In this document: positions 35,273 through 43,685 of the stretch, piece after piece | How the letters are laid out: every line of letters starts with the position of its first letter | How positions within the stretch are numbered: the stretch's first letter is position 1 | NCBI RefSeq assembly: GCF_900155385.1 | Contig: NZ_LT699745.1 | Coordinates: 445,578-509,577, forward strand | DNA from: Vreelandella massiliensis | Lineage (GTDB): Bacteria > Pseudomonadota > Gammaproteobacteria > Pseudomonadales > Halomonadaceae | Length of the DNA stretch: 64,000 bases | Direction of reading: 5' to 3' | Notes under the pieces: generated by a model | Told to the model about the DNA's origin: nothing | Database searches by the model: none | Seen by the model: the letters and a program-made list of their open reading frames with translations, nothing else | Program-made: the position numbers and the translations under genes

Positions 35273-37658
35273 TACGCAGCTTCTCACCCTGCTGGAAGAA
35301 ATCCTGCAGCCTCGTCAGGACTTCTTTGCCATTGAAAAGCTTCAACCGCTATTGGCACCCACTATTGAAAACGTGGCTAGCATTGGCGACGAAGCCTGGG
35401 ATTCATCAGCGCTTTTAACGCTGGCCGAGGCTATCAGTAGTGGTAAGTTAGAACTATCGTCACAGGAGGGCCAAGGCGAAAGAGGTATTCACGGCTCAAA
35501 CCCTGTGCACGGTGCCCTGCTCAAGCTTGCCAAAGCACCAGATGAGACAGAAAGGCTAGATGACCGGCTGATGCTGCTGGCCCACGTCATCTATGCGGCG
35601 TATCAATGGCGTGCCGATATGCAGGCTGCTGAAGAAGATCAAAATTTTACCGAACAGCGCGAAAAGCGTCTTAAGAAAACCACCTACCTGAAGAACTTAG
35701 AAGCCGCTTGCAAAGTGGTTCGGCGCATAGAAGCCGACTGGCTGGACTTTCTTTCGCCGCTAGACCAACCGACGGAAGAGCTGCGCAAACGGTGCGATGC
35801 GTATGAAGTGGATGATGATACCAAGCAACAAGATATTTATATCAAAGAGTTAGGCCGTTTTTTGGCTTACGCATTGAATAAGCGCCAGCCCCGACGGGGA
35901 TACCAAGAAGAAAAAGAATCCTCTTCAGAAAATAGACCAACTCGTCGGCGTCACTTTGACGATGATCCTGACGACCGCTGGCAGGAAACATCTGCTTCTA
36001 CCGTTGCCCTACCACCGGATATAAGCGCAAAAGCTGAAGGGGAACTTCGTACGTCGGGGTTATCGACAACAGAGGAGCGTCCATCTACCGAGCTGACACA
36101 AAGTGACGCCCCCATCAAAGCCGCAAAGGGCGACTCCTCTCTACAAGCGGTGTTTCGCACGCGTAGCCAGCAAATTTTTCAAGACAAGGCAGCGCAACTG
36201 CTGCCGGGGCGGTGGGAACAGCTGAGTGCTTTTGATCTTTATCAGCTAATGCAGCAGCTCAACCAATTAGATTCAAGCAAGCGCCGCCGTATTGGCTGCG
36301 TGATCGGATTGTTGTTAACAACTGGCCGAAGCTTGGAAAGCGTTCTCAATGCACAGATTGTTACGCGTAATAAGCAAATCCCTCAAGTCATTAGCGAGCA
36401 ATCCATTTATGTCTTTTATAGCGACGCTCCCTATTGGATATCCGGCGTCTACCGACCGGAAAGCAGTCGCCAGTTGACGGGTGAGTGGCCTGCCCACATG
36501 CGCAGCACAAAAGACCGTATGGCATTCCCTATCTTGCCGTTTTGCTGGCAGATGATGGCATCCCACGCACGCCACCTCGCCTCAAGGGCTAAAGAGCGCT
36601 CACATTCATTGCCACTGTTCACAAAAGACGGCTGGGCGGAGCTAGAGCGCGACCTAAAAACACTTCTCTCCGACACTAACCGTCAAACAGGAGCCCGTTT
36701 AACCGAATACCGCTTAAGCACTCATCTTTTCAATATGCTCAACCAGGGTGACGCGGATTTAACAGCAGCATGTTTAGTGGCAGCTCGTAATCCCACGCTC
36801 GGCCAACAGGCATCGCTCTACTATTACGCACCGAGTACGTGTTATCTGGAACAGCGCTATACCAAGGCCCTAAACGCCATCGAGCATCAGGGCTCAGATG
36901 CACAGCATCCAGCAGTAAACGAGAGTGTTGCTATCGCAGGCACGACAAAGCAATCAGAAGAAATGACCTATGTCGGTTCTAAGCTGGTGCCCCAAACGGC
37001 TTATATAGCAGATCTCGTTGCTAGCATGCAAACGCAGATCAAAGCCGCCAAAAAGAACGCATCTCCTGTAACGCTTTTCCGAATGCATAACGCCTATGTG
37101 GCCTATACCGTCGCCATGCTGATGTTTTCAACCGGCTATCGCAGCGTTCGCGATCCGCTGCCTCTGTGGAACAATATATCCCTGTCACGTCAACTGATTG
37201 TGATTGCCGACAAAACCGACGATAAGCAAAGCCATGCGCGTTTTTTACCGCTCACCAACATGATGGTCGAGCAGTTGCAGCACTATCACCGCCACCGCCA
37301 AGGCCTTTTAGGGCGCCTGCAATTTTTTCTGCAGAAGGATTGGGACACACCGTTTATGTTTTTGGACGATAACGGCAACCCCAAAGCTGTCACGCCCTCA
37401 CGGTTGAAAAGCCAGCTCCACTGGCCTGGTGACCCGCCTCTGAATATCAATCGGCATTTCCTTCACACCCACCTAAAGGAAAATGGCTGCTCATCAGAAA
37501 TTGTTGACGCGTTCATGGGGCACTGGGATGCAGGCCAAGAACCCTGGGCAAGCTACTCAACATTGTGTCCTCAAGAATACCGAAATCTCTTAACGCCGAT
37601 CATCGAGCGCTTAATGTTGCGCCTAGGCTGGAAAGCTTTAAAAGGAGCAGCACTGTGA
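35262..37658 (+). CDS. Giant tyrosine-recombinase-like protein (798 residues), NxxR variant
   Basis: It starts at GTG 35262 behind AAGGAG, overlapping the previous gene. Residues 1-200 are helical; 200-300 form a charged linker (RRRHFDDDPDDRW). The C-terminal 250 residues follow the tyrosine recombinase fold: LMFSTGYRSVRDPL (Arg I, about 626), HARFLPLTN (strand with Lys), NINRHFLHTHLKENG (about 728), DAFMGHWDAG (about 751) and ASYSTL (Tyr, about 764). The usual HxxR is NxxR. At 798 residues it is more than twice a normal integrase. It may be a weakly active partner of the next protein or a target-capture subunit. The family was not recognised. Confidence 0.75.
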   Translation: MKNNTQLLTLLEEILQPRQDFFAIEKLQPLLAPTIENVASIGDEAWDSSALLTLAEAISSGKLELSSQEGQGERGIHGSNPVHGALLKLAKAPDETERLDDRLMLLAHVIYAAYQWRADMQAAEEDQNFTEQREKRLKKTTYLKNLEAACKVVRRIEADWLDFLSPLDQPTEELRKRCDAYEVDDDTKQQDIYIKELGRFLAYALNKRQPRRGYQEEKESSSENRPTRRRHFDDDPDDRWQETSASTVALPPDISAKAEGELRTSGLSTTEERPSTELTQSDAPIKAAKGDSSLQAVFRTRSQQIFQDKAAQLLPGRWEQLSAFDLYQLMQQLNQLDSSKRRRIGCVIGLLLTTGRSLESVLNAQIVTRNKQIPQVISEQSIYVFYSDAPYWISGVYRPESSRQLTGEWPAHMRSTKDRMAFPILPFCWQMMASHARHLASRAKERSHSLPLFTKDGWAELERDLKTLLSDTNRQTGARLTEYRLSTHLFNMLNQGDADLTAACLVAARNPTLGQQASLYYYAPSTCYLEQRYTKALNAIEHQGSDAQHPAVNESVAIAGTTKQSEEMTYVGSKLVPQTAYIADLVASMQTQIKAAKKNASPVTLFRMHNAYVAYTVAMLMFSTGYRSVRDPLPLWNNISLSRQLIVIADKTDDKQSHARFLPLTNMMVEQLQHYHRHRQGLLGRLQFFLQKDWDTPFMFLDDNGNPKAVTPSRLKSQLHWPGDPPLNINRHFLHTHLKENGCSSEIVDAFMGHWDAGQEPWASYSTLCPQEYRNLLTPIIERLMLRLGWKALKGAAL

Positions 37659-40600
37659 ACGATAAGACCATCTGGCCCGGCTGGAAGCTAGCGAAACCAA
37701 CAAAAATGGCAACTGATGGTCAGGAAACACGTCGTTACCAGCGCACAATGGGCCAATATAAGAGCTTATTAGCGACTCTTGAGACTTTGGAAAGTGCCGT
37801 ACCTGGAGCTTTAGAAGGAAAGCACGGGCTCGTTTTTCCGGACAAAGCCATTACGGCTGTCTTCGACAACCTTCACCAATCAGCCTCGCCTCACGCGCTG
37901 CAAATCGCACACAATTTGCTGGTAAAAGGGTTAGAGCGCGGCCATGCCACACTTAGCTGGCAGGTCTCTATTCCTAGCCCCCTGGTGGTCGTTAAGCGGC
38001 CTTCACCTACCGTAACGACCCACTCATTCGCCGAATTGCATACGTGGGATCCTGTGGTAGAGATGCACGATGCAATGCCAAGCTCGACGGGACTTAGCGG
38101 GCATGCCCTGCATAAATGGCTTACCGGGCGATGGATATTTCAACTAATTCGCGAAGGCGCTCTGCTGCATAAACGTTACTTCGAGCAATTGCCGGATGCT
38201 TTTGAGCAAGGCATCACCTTTTCAGCTGGCACGGGGTTTCTCACGTTAAAAGAATGCGTACAGCCCGCCAATGCAGGCGACGAAAATGAAGCCCCAGAAA
38301 ACGGTAACGACACATCGAATGCCGACCCACTTGCCAAATCGCCCCCTGAACCTCCCATCGAAGAAGAGCAGCGTTTTTGCTACCGGCGCTTATTTTTAAG
38401 CCCGCTGAATCAACTGCTGCTTCTTAACACGTATCAGCGTATCGGCAGGATATGGCCTCGTACTGCTTCCAAAATTATCGTGCCCGTCGAGCAGTGCTTG
38501 ATGTTTTATCTCAATCAGATTGCCGCCAATAAAACACCGGCGAGCTTTTCAGCTCTTTTATCAATGGCTAAAACAGCGGCGGCGCTGGAAATGATGCCGT
38601 TGCTGACACATTACGCAAGCAAAACCGATATTGCGTTATCACTACGCCCATCAACGTGGCAGAGACTGCTTCACCGCAACGTGTTAGCCGCTACTGCAAT
38701 GGAGAGCGCTGGCGATGAGGTTTACCTGGACTTTCAGACACCCACTCTGGCTCGCACTACCGCTTCCGACCAGCTAAAACAACTTCGCCAGCTGCAGCGG
38801 TGTTTCTCGGCATCGTTGGTGGGCCAAACAGGCAGACGCGAGGCAATCGCCAATATTGATGCCTTTCTCGCTGTTTCAAACAATAACGATGTCATGGTCA
38901 CGTTATTGGCAAAATGGTGCCAAAAGTTGATGCAAAAAGGCGGCCGCGTTAAATCCAGGCTTGCCGCCCGGTCTGCTGCTACGTATTTATCGATCATAGC
39001 GCGCCCACTTGTCGCCCATAGCCAAGCGTTTGGAGATGTATCTTCAGCGAGTGCTAATGAGTGGGAAGCGCTCTATGAAAACGTCCTGAATAGCATAAAG
39101 CCAAACGGAGATCGGGCAAAAACGCAAAACCGCCTCTGCGATTTCCATCATTTTTTGGTCGACACACAGGCAGCGCCCCCTATCGACCTGGAAAACACAA
39201 GTGGCGTAAAACAGCGCGTCGATGTGAATATCATTACGCCCGCCGAATTTCGCCGCGCTCTGGCATTGATTGACGCCTCCCAACAGCCCGAGCGCTTTCG
39301 TACCATGCAAAAGCTTGCGCTAATACTGGGTTACCGCCTCGGGATTCGACGTAGTGAATGCGCGGGGCTGATGTTAAAAGATGTCCCCTACCTTTTTGAT
39401 CACGACGCTCAAGATGGCGAGGTCATCATTCGCTCCAATGAGTACCGACAGGGTAAGAGCTACTCGGCCACACGACGGTTGCCGCTGTGGCTGTTGATGC
39501 CAGAAGAGCGGAAGCAACTCATTGACTGGGTGAAGCGTCGCCAAGGGGAAATCACCACCAAACAGATACAGAAGCAGTTACTTTTTTGCCGCGGCGGAAA
39601 TGGCCGTTTACTGCTGGAAGACAAGGCCCTCTTTCACCCCATACAAACCGCCTTGAAAACAGTCAGTGGCGATCACTCGCTACGCTACCACCACCTGCGG
39701 CATAGCTTTGTGACCTTTATCCTGCTGCGTCTGCTGGAGCGCGTACCAGGCGAGCTACTACCCCGCACATGGCTAACGGATGACCATCGCACTATCGCAA
39801 TGCCAAACGCTGACGCCGATATATCGGCTTTAGCCGGCCTTGCGCCTCAAGATCGCCCTTCTCGCAAACGGCTCTGGCAACTCGCGCTTTGGGCAGGGCA
39901 TGCAAGCCCCGAAGAAACGCTTAGCTCCTATACCCACTTATTGGACTGGGTGCTTGGCCAAGCCCTACGTGAACGCTTTAACCCCACGCTCAGTATCGAT
40001 CAACAGTTCGTGCTGCTGAACCTTCAAACAAAAACAGCGCTGAGCAGTTGGCGTAATCGCCGGAAGTTAAAAGGCCAGACACAAGCCAGCGAACTATTGC
40101 AGTATCTAACAGACGACTGGAAGAAATACCTGACAAAAGATCCTCTGGACGACGAATGGCAACCTTATCAGGCGCCGACCGAAAATCCGCTGGATAACCC
40201 CATGGAAGCCGCGTTTGACTGGCCGGAAGCCACGACGATTTATCAAAGCCTACGGCTTGTCGAGCAACAAGAGCAACGCAACGTACCCCTTGATGATGCT
40301 ATCTGGCAGACCGCCAGGCGGTTCGTTCTCGACCCTGAGCAGCTTTCTCTCTGGTTAGAAAATGGCGAAGTGCTGATGCAACGCAAAACGCGACGCACCA
40401 ATCAGCAATTTAGCCGTGAAGACAATCGCTATGATCGGTCGCGGCGCGTCGCGTCAAAAAATATTTACCAGCCAGAGCTGGAACGTTGCATGGCCCCGCC
40501 GATCAAGCCGCCCGTGTTGAGAGAAGCGGGGCAGTTTTTTCACCGCCTGCTCGATTGGCATCAATCACAGCCCACCGTTGCAGAGGAAAGCCTCATAACG

Positions 40601-40978
40601 CTGCGTAATCACATGCAACGCAGCACCGGGCAGCTCGCACTACCCGATGCGGAAGCCATTAACTGTGTTCGCGAACTCTTACGCCCGCTGCGCTGTTTTC
40701 AGCATGTTTATCTCGTTGTAGAAGTCGAGGCCACGGCGAAGGAGAAGAGCATTAAACAGCATTGGTCTAAAGCGACCGGCATTCCCCATAAGCGTATTGA
40801 TTTAATACCCACGCCCTCCCCTTCAGGCCGCACCCGCCACTGGTACGGCAATGCCAACCTCAAGATCACGCGGGGCCATTACTCAGAGTTCCAGCAGCCG
40901 CTATGGGAAGCGGTTCGCTTTGCCGCGTTCATGGCGATGCTGGTGTTGGGCTTGGGGGATGACTCAACGTCAAGTTAA
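37655..40978 (+). CDS. Giant tyrosine recombinase (1107 residues)
   Basis: It starts at GTG 37655, sharing GTGA with the previous stop and preceded by AAGGAG. About 530 residues of unrecognised helical sequence precede the catalytic domain, which has GYRLGIRRSECAGL (Arg I, about 558), SATRRLPLWLL, YHHLRHSFVTFI (HxxRH, about 678), LWAGHASPEETLSSYTHLLD (GH about 746 and Tyr about 757). All catalytic residues are present. The spacer between HxxRH and GH is about 65 residues against roughly 22 in normal integrases. A further 330 residues follow the Tyr, ending with a membrane-like segment (AAFMAMLVLGLG). It probably recombines DNA together with its two operon partners. Confidence 0.82.
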   Translation: MNDKTIWPGWKLAKPTKMATDGQETRRYQRTMGQYKSLLATLETLESAVPGALEGKHGLVFPDKAITAVFDNLHQSASPHALQIAHNLLVKGLERGHATLSWQVSIPSPLVVVKRPSPTVTTHSFAELHTWDPVVEMHDAMPSSTGLSGHALHKWLTGRWIFQLIREGALLHKRYFEQLPDAFEQGITFSAGTGFLTLKECVQPANAGDENEAPENGNDTSNADPLAKSPPEPPIEEEQRFCYRRLFLSPLNQLLLLNTYQRIGRIWPRTASKIIVPVEQCLMFYLNQIAANKTPASFSALLSMAKTAAALEMMPLLTHYASKTDIALSLRPSTWQRLLHRNVLAATAMESAGDEVYLDFQTPTLARTTASDQLKQLRQLQRCFSASLVGQTGRREAIANIDAFLAVSNNNDVMVTLLAKWCQKLMQKGGRVKSRLAARSAATYLSIIARPLVAHSQAFGDVSSASANEWEALYENVLNSIKPNGDRAKTQNRLCDFHHFLVDTQAAPPIDLENTSGVKQRVDVNIITPAEFRRALALIDASQQPERFRTMQKLALILGYRLGIRRSECAGLMLKDVPYLFDHDAQDGEVIIRSNEYRQGKSYSATRRLPLWLLMPEERKQLIDWVKRRQGEITTKQIQKQLLFCRGGNGRLLLEDKALFHPIQTALKTVSGDHSLRYHHLRHSFVTFILLRLLERVPGELLPRTWLTDDHRTIAMPNADADISALAGLAPQDRPSRKRLWQLALWAGHASPEETLSSYTHLLDWVLGQALRERFNPTLSIDQQFVLLNLQTKTALSSWRNRRKLKGQTQASELLQYLTDDWKKYLTKDPLDDEWQPYQAPTENPLDNPMEAAFDWPEATTIYQSLRLVEQQEQRNVPLDDAIWQTARRFVLDPEQLSLWLENGEVLMQRKTRRTNQQFSREDNRYDRSRRVASKNIYQPELERCMAPPIKPPVLREAGQFFHRLLDWHQSQPTVAEESLITLRNHMQRSTGQLALPDAEAINCVRELLRPLRCFQHVYLVVEVEATAKEKSIKQHWSKATGIPHKRIDLIPTPSPSGRTRHWYGNANLKITRGHYSEFQQPLWEAVRFAAFMAMLVLGLGDDSTSS

Positions 40979-40986
40979 GTTCTATA

Positions 40987-41026
40987 AAAACTATCCCCAC
41001 CGCCTGGCTAAGAGGGGGTGGGGATA
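40987..41026 (-). terminator. Intrinsic terminator for the leftward integrase operon
   Basis: On the minus strand TATCCCCACC and GGTGGGGATA (arms 41017-41026 and 40992-41001) form a perfect 10-base stem followed by GTTTTT. It ends transcription from the gene at 41059. It also lies just after the trio and may stop both directions. Confidence 0.75.
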
Positions 41027-41058
41027 AGTCGAGCTGATAGATGAGGATCTGCCTAGCT

Positions 41059-41343
41059 TTAGCCGCTCAGCACCTCATAGGCGTTGATAAAGCAAAGCTT
41101 CTGACTGACAAAGCGCGCCCACTTGACCGTTACGTTTAGCCGCTGCCCCATGGTCGGTACGCCCTGCGCTGTAACGTGACGATCAGTGAGATAGAAGCGG
41201 TAATTGCCCTTCGGGCCAATCAGGTAAAGCGACCACACTTGGTGCTGCATCAGCCATTCGGGGCCCTCAACCCCCGCCACATAAAGCTCACCCTCAAACT
41301 GACGCCCTGCCCGCTGAGCCGTGGTTTTTTGTGTTACTGCCAT
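41059..41343 (-). CDS. Hypothetical protein of the integrase module
   Basis: A 94-residue protein from the ATG at 41343, which has a perfect GGAGG at seven bases. It has a strand-rich pattern (FEGELYVAGVEGPEWLMQHQ, VWSLYLIGPKGNYRFYLTDR, LNVTVKWARFVSQKLCFINA) suggestive of a small beta barrel or OB-like nucleic acid binder, though no family was recognised. Its start overlaps the upstream gene's stop by ten bases, so it is the last gene of the integrase operon. Confidence 0.6.
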   Translation of the reverse strand: MAVTQKTTAQRAGRQFEGELYVAGVEGPEWLMQHQVWSLYLIGPKGNYRFYLTDRHVTAQGVPTMGQRLNVTVKWARFVSQKLCFINAYEVLSG

Positions 41344-41654
41344 GTTTGATCCTCCCACGCCCAGAGCGTGCGCTCGAGTTCCGCCAGCAGCAGCGGAATG
41401 GCATAGCGGTTGGCGTCAAGCTTCAGCTGCTTCAGCGTGCTGCCCACCCATGTCACGAGTGCTTCAAAATTATTCGCTTCATGCCCCTCGCCGAGCCACA
41501 TGACCAACGCGCTGCCGTTGGCTAAATGTGTGGCGACTGCCAGAGACTCCGCTAGGCGCCGTTCGACACGGCGCTGGGCCTGACGCGCTGCCGTCGCGCG
41601 TAGTGAATGTTCGATATCGTTCTGAGTCATCATCAGATCATCAAGGTTTTTCAT
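41334..41654 (-). CDS. Hypothetical helical protein of the integrase module
   Basis: A 106-residue alpha-helical protein (HSLRATAARQAQRRVERRLA, then LALVMWLGE-like centre and LLLAELERTLWAWEDQTW). A good AGGAG ribosome site lies upstream of the ATG. It begins nine bases after the integrase stop and overlaps the next gene, so all four leftward genes form one operon. No family was recognised. Small helical proteins in such positions often modulate integration or excision, but this is not shown here. Confidence 0.6.
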   Translation of the reverse strand: MKNLDDLMMTQNDIEHSLRATAARQAQRRVERRLAESLAVATHLANGSALVMWLGEGHEANNFEALVTWVGSTLKQLKLDANRYAIPLLLAELERTLWAWEDQTWQ

Positions 41655-41663
41655 CGCTATCTC

Positions 41664-42827
41664 CTAGGCGCGTTTTTGTTCGAGCATACGTTCAAAGGCA
41701 GAGCCGTCTTGGCGCGTTAGGTTGGGCACAAAGCGCGAGTAAACGCGGAACAGCATTTCCGTGGTGGTATGGCCCATTTGGCGAGCGATCCATTCCGGGC
41801 TCTCGCCAGCGGCTAACCACAACGTCGCGGCGGTATGGCGAGTTTGGTAAGGCCGGCGCTTTTTCAAACCAAGCTCTTCAAGCAACGGATACCAAACACG
41901 CTTGGTGACGTTGTGATGCGAAAGCTGGGTGCCTTTTCGCGTGGTGAACACCAGCCCTGTCTTGCCCGTCACGGCGTACTGCATCTTCAGCGCGTCAAAA
42001 ACTGGCTGCGACATATCGATTGAACGATAGGAGCCATCAGTTTTAGTCGGCACGAACTGACCGCGCACCAGCGCTTGATGCACCAGGATTTGCCGGCGAA
42101 CAAAATCGACGTGCTCCCACGTAAGGCCATCAATCTCCCCGGTCCGCATACCGGTAAAAAAGCGCACGATGTAGTACTGACGAAAGTCGTCGCGCACGTG
42201 GTCGATGATCTGCTGCACTTCATCAAGGGAGAATGGCTCAACATCCGTGCGTGGCACATTGAGCGATTTAATCCCGCGATACGGTGAGCTAAACTCATAG
42301 CGGTCGGCGGCTTCATTCAACATCATGCGCAATGGCGTCATGATGTGGTTAATACGGCTGGCAGAGATCTTCTTGCCGCTCCGGGTGTTCACTTTGGCGA
42401 GGGAAGCCCGGAACTCAAGAATCTCTGCGCGGGTGATGCTGCCGACCTCTTTATCTCCCAAGGCCGGCAAAATGTGCCTATCCAAACACCCTCGCACGGT
42501 CACGATCTGCGACTCACGCCATTCGATCTCCTTCTCCGCGAACCACGTCTCGGCAAACTCAAACAGCAGCGGTGTCGCGTGGTAACCGCCGACTGCCGTT
42601 AACGCGCGCTTGCTTAGCGTCTTTGCCCGCGGGCTATCCGGAAAGTAACGGCCGTAATCAAATGACCCCAGCGTGATCTCCGCTTCGATCTTCTCCAAAA
42701 TCCGCTCTAGCTTCTTGCGGTTGGCAGCCGTGTTATCCAGTGACGTTTGTTCGCGGCAGCGTTTCCCTAGATAGCGAAAATCAAAGTACAGCTTGCCGGT
42801 CTCTTTACGCGCAGCGACTTTACCCAT
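41664..42827 (-). CDS. int: Tyrosine-type site-specific integrase
   Basis: A 387-residue phage/island integrase from the ATG at 42827 (GGAGGT upstream). An arm-binding DUF3596-like N-terminus (KLYFDFRYLGKRCREQTSL) is followed by a SAM-like core-binding domain (about 100-190) and the catalytic domain: RFFTGMRTGEIDGL (Arg I), RPYQTRHTAATLWL (the second Arg-His with Tyr in place of the first His, common in this subgroup), ARQMGHTTTEMLFRVYSRFV (GH and catalytic Tyr). It would integrate the surrounding island, possibly at the tRNA-Arg near 46.9 kb. It overlaps the excisionase-like gene by eight bases. Confidence 0.92.
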   Translation of the reverse strand: MGKVAARKETGKLYFDFRYLGKRCREQTSLDNTAANRKKLERILEKIEAEITLGSFDYGRYFPDSPRAKTLSKRALTAVGGYHATPLLFEFAETWFAEKEIEWRESQIVTVRGCLDRHILPALGDKEVGSITRAEILEFRASLAKVNTRSGKKISASRINHIMTPLRMMLNEAADRYEFSSPYRGIKSLNVPRTDVEPFSLDEVQQIIDHVRDDFRQYYIVRFFTGMRTGEIDGLTWEHVDFVRRQILVHQALVRGQFVPTKTDGSYRSIDMSQPVFDALKMQYAVTGKTGLVFTTRKGTQLSHHNVTKRVWYPLLEELGLKKRRPYQTRHTAATLWLAAGESPEWIARQMGHTTTEMLFRVYSRFVPNLTRQDGSAFERMLEQKRA

Positions 42828-43056
42828 GGCAAACACCTCCCCCGGCCATCGGCACGCCAATGCTTTCTTCTTTGGAGTGCAGCTGCATGTCGCGCTCGAT
42901 CGGCTCCCACAGGTACAGAATCTTGCGGCCGCCAAACGGGCGGATGTAGTGAATGCCTTCCAGCAGGACATCGTCTTTTAAACGTTCGCGGATGGTGCGG
43001 GCATCATATTTAATGCGTTCGGCAAGCTCGCTTGTTGTCAAGTAGTGAGTAGGCAT
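42820..43056 (-). CDS. xis: Excisionase-like winged helix-turn-helix protein
   Basis: A 78-residue basic protein with a MerR/Xis-type helix-turn-helix at the N-terminus (YLTTSELAERIKYDARTIRE, RLKDDVLLEGIHYIRP) followed by GGRKILYLWEPIERD, which matches AlpA/excisionase-like proteins that direct integrases toward excision. AAGGAG precedes its ATG. It is first in the leftward operon whose promoter lies in the palindromic gap at 43057-43211. Confidence 0.78.
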   Translation of the reverse strand: MPTHYLTTSELAERIKYDARTIRERLKDDVLLEGIHYIRPFGGRKILYLWEPIERDMQLHSKEESIGVPMAGGGVCHG

Positions 43057-43080
43057 CTTATGTACTCCTTAGTGGCTTTA

Positions 43081-43098
43081 TGTAGCTTACACGCTACA
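43081..43098. promoter_or_regulatory. Palindromic operator between xis and repressor genes
   Basis: TGTAGC-TTACAC-GCTACA is a perfect 6-base inverted repeat with a 6-base spacer, located 25 bases upstream of the leftward excisionase start. A further half site TGTAGC lies near 43134. The position and symmetry suggest the operator of the divergently encoded XRE regulator, repressing the integrase operon. Confidence 0.6.
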
Positions 43099-43211
43099 TA
43101 ATAGACAGAGGAAAGATGATGTCAAGCGCTTTTTGTAGCTTTTACTCAACATTAGATGCGGGAACCCAAAGTGTTTGGTAGGATGAAGCCAATGTAAAAA
43201 GGCCACCCACT

Positions 43212-43457
43212 ATGATTCGATTCCGTTTAAAAGAGCTACTTGCTGAGAAAGGCTTCCAAGAAAATCGGCGGGTTACGCTTGATGAAGTGTCGCAAGAAAC
43301 CGGTATACACCGGACAACCCTGTCGAAAATCGCTAACCAGCGTGGCTACAACACCGGCACTGAAAATGTTGATCGGTTGTGTGCATATTTTGGCTGTAAG
43401 GTCGAAGACATCATCGAATATGTGCCCATGTCGGATACGCCCAAATCAGCGGATTAA
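43212..43457 (+). CDS. XRE/Cro-type repressor
   Basis: An 81-residue single-domain helix-turn-helix protein: IRFRLKELLAEKGF, then TLDEVSQETGIHRTTLSKIA as the two DNA-reading helices and VDRLCAYFGCKVEDIIEYVP as the closing helix, typical of the Cro/C1 (HTH_26) group. It is divergent from the integrase operon and probably its lysogeny-type repressor via the palindrome at 43081. Confidence 0.85.
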   Translation: MIRFRLKELLAEKGFQENRRVTLDEVSQETGIHRTTLSKIANQRGYNTGTENVDRLCAYFGCKVEDIIEYVPMSDTPKSAD

Positions 43458-43478
43458 ATTTATTCTCAAGGAAGCAAT

Positions 43479-43568
43479 ATGATCCTCACCCTCAACCAGC
43501 TTGAGCGGCACCTGTTCAAGGCAGCCGACATCCTGCGCGGGCGTATGGACGCCTCGGAGTTCAAGTAG
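43479..43568 (+). pseudogene. HsdM N-terminal fragment ending in TAG
   Basis: Behind AAGGAAG, 29 codons read ILTLNQLERHLFKAADILRG and MDASEFK, the first residues of a type I restriction methylase (HsdM) where family members continue EY. Here a TAG replaces the expected Glu codon, the next codon is still TAC, and the sequence then leaves the family. It is the stump of a lost restriction system. Confidence 0.7.
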
Positions 43569-43685
43569 TACCCCGACTTCTAACGCGGCTGAGTGGGGGA
43601 TGACCAACGATAAATTAAAGAGAGTGCAAGGATGCCCACATACGGAAACATGTTGGTTTAGCGGAACGAGAAAGCTGAAATAGAG

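Noticed and set aside
34787-40978. Assigning the trio firmly to GMT, RIT or Tn554 elements
   Set aside because: Protein sizes and order do not clearly match what I know of these groups and no search could be run.
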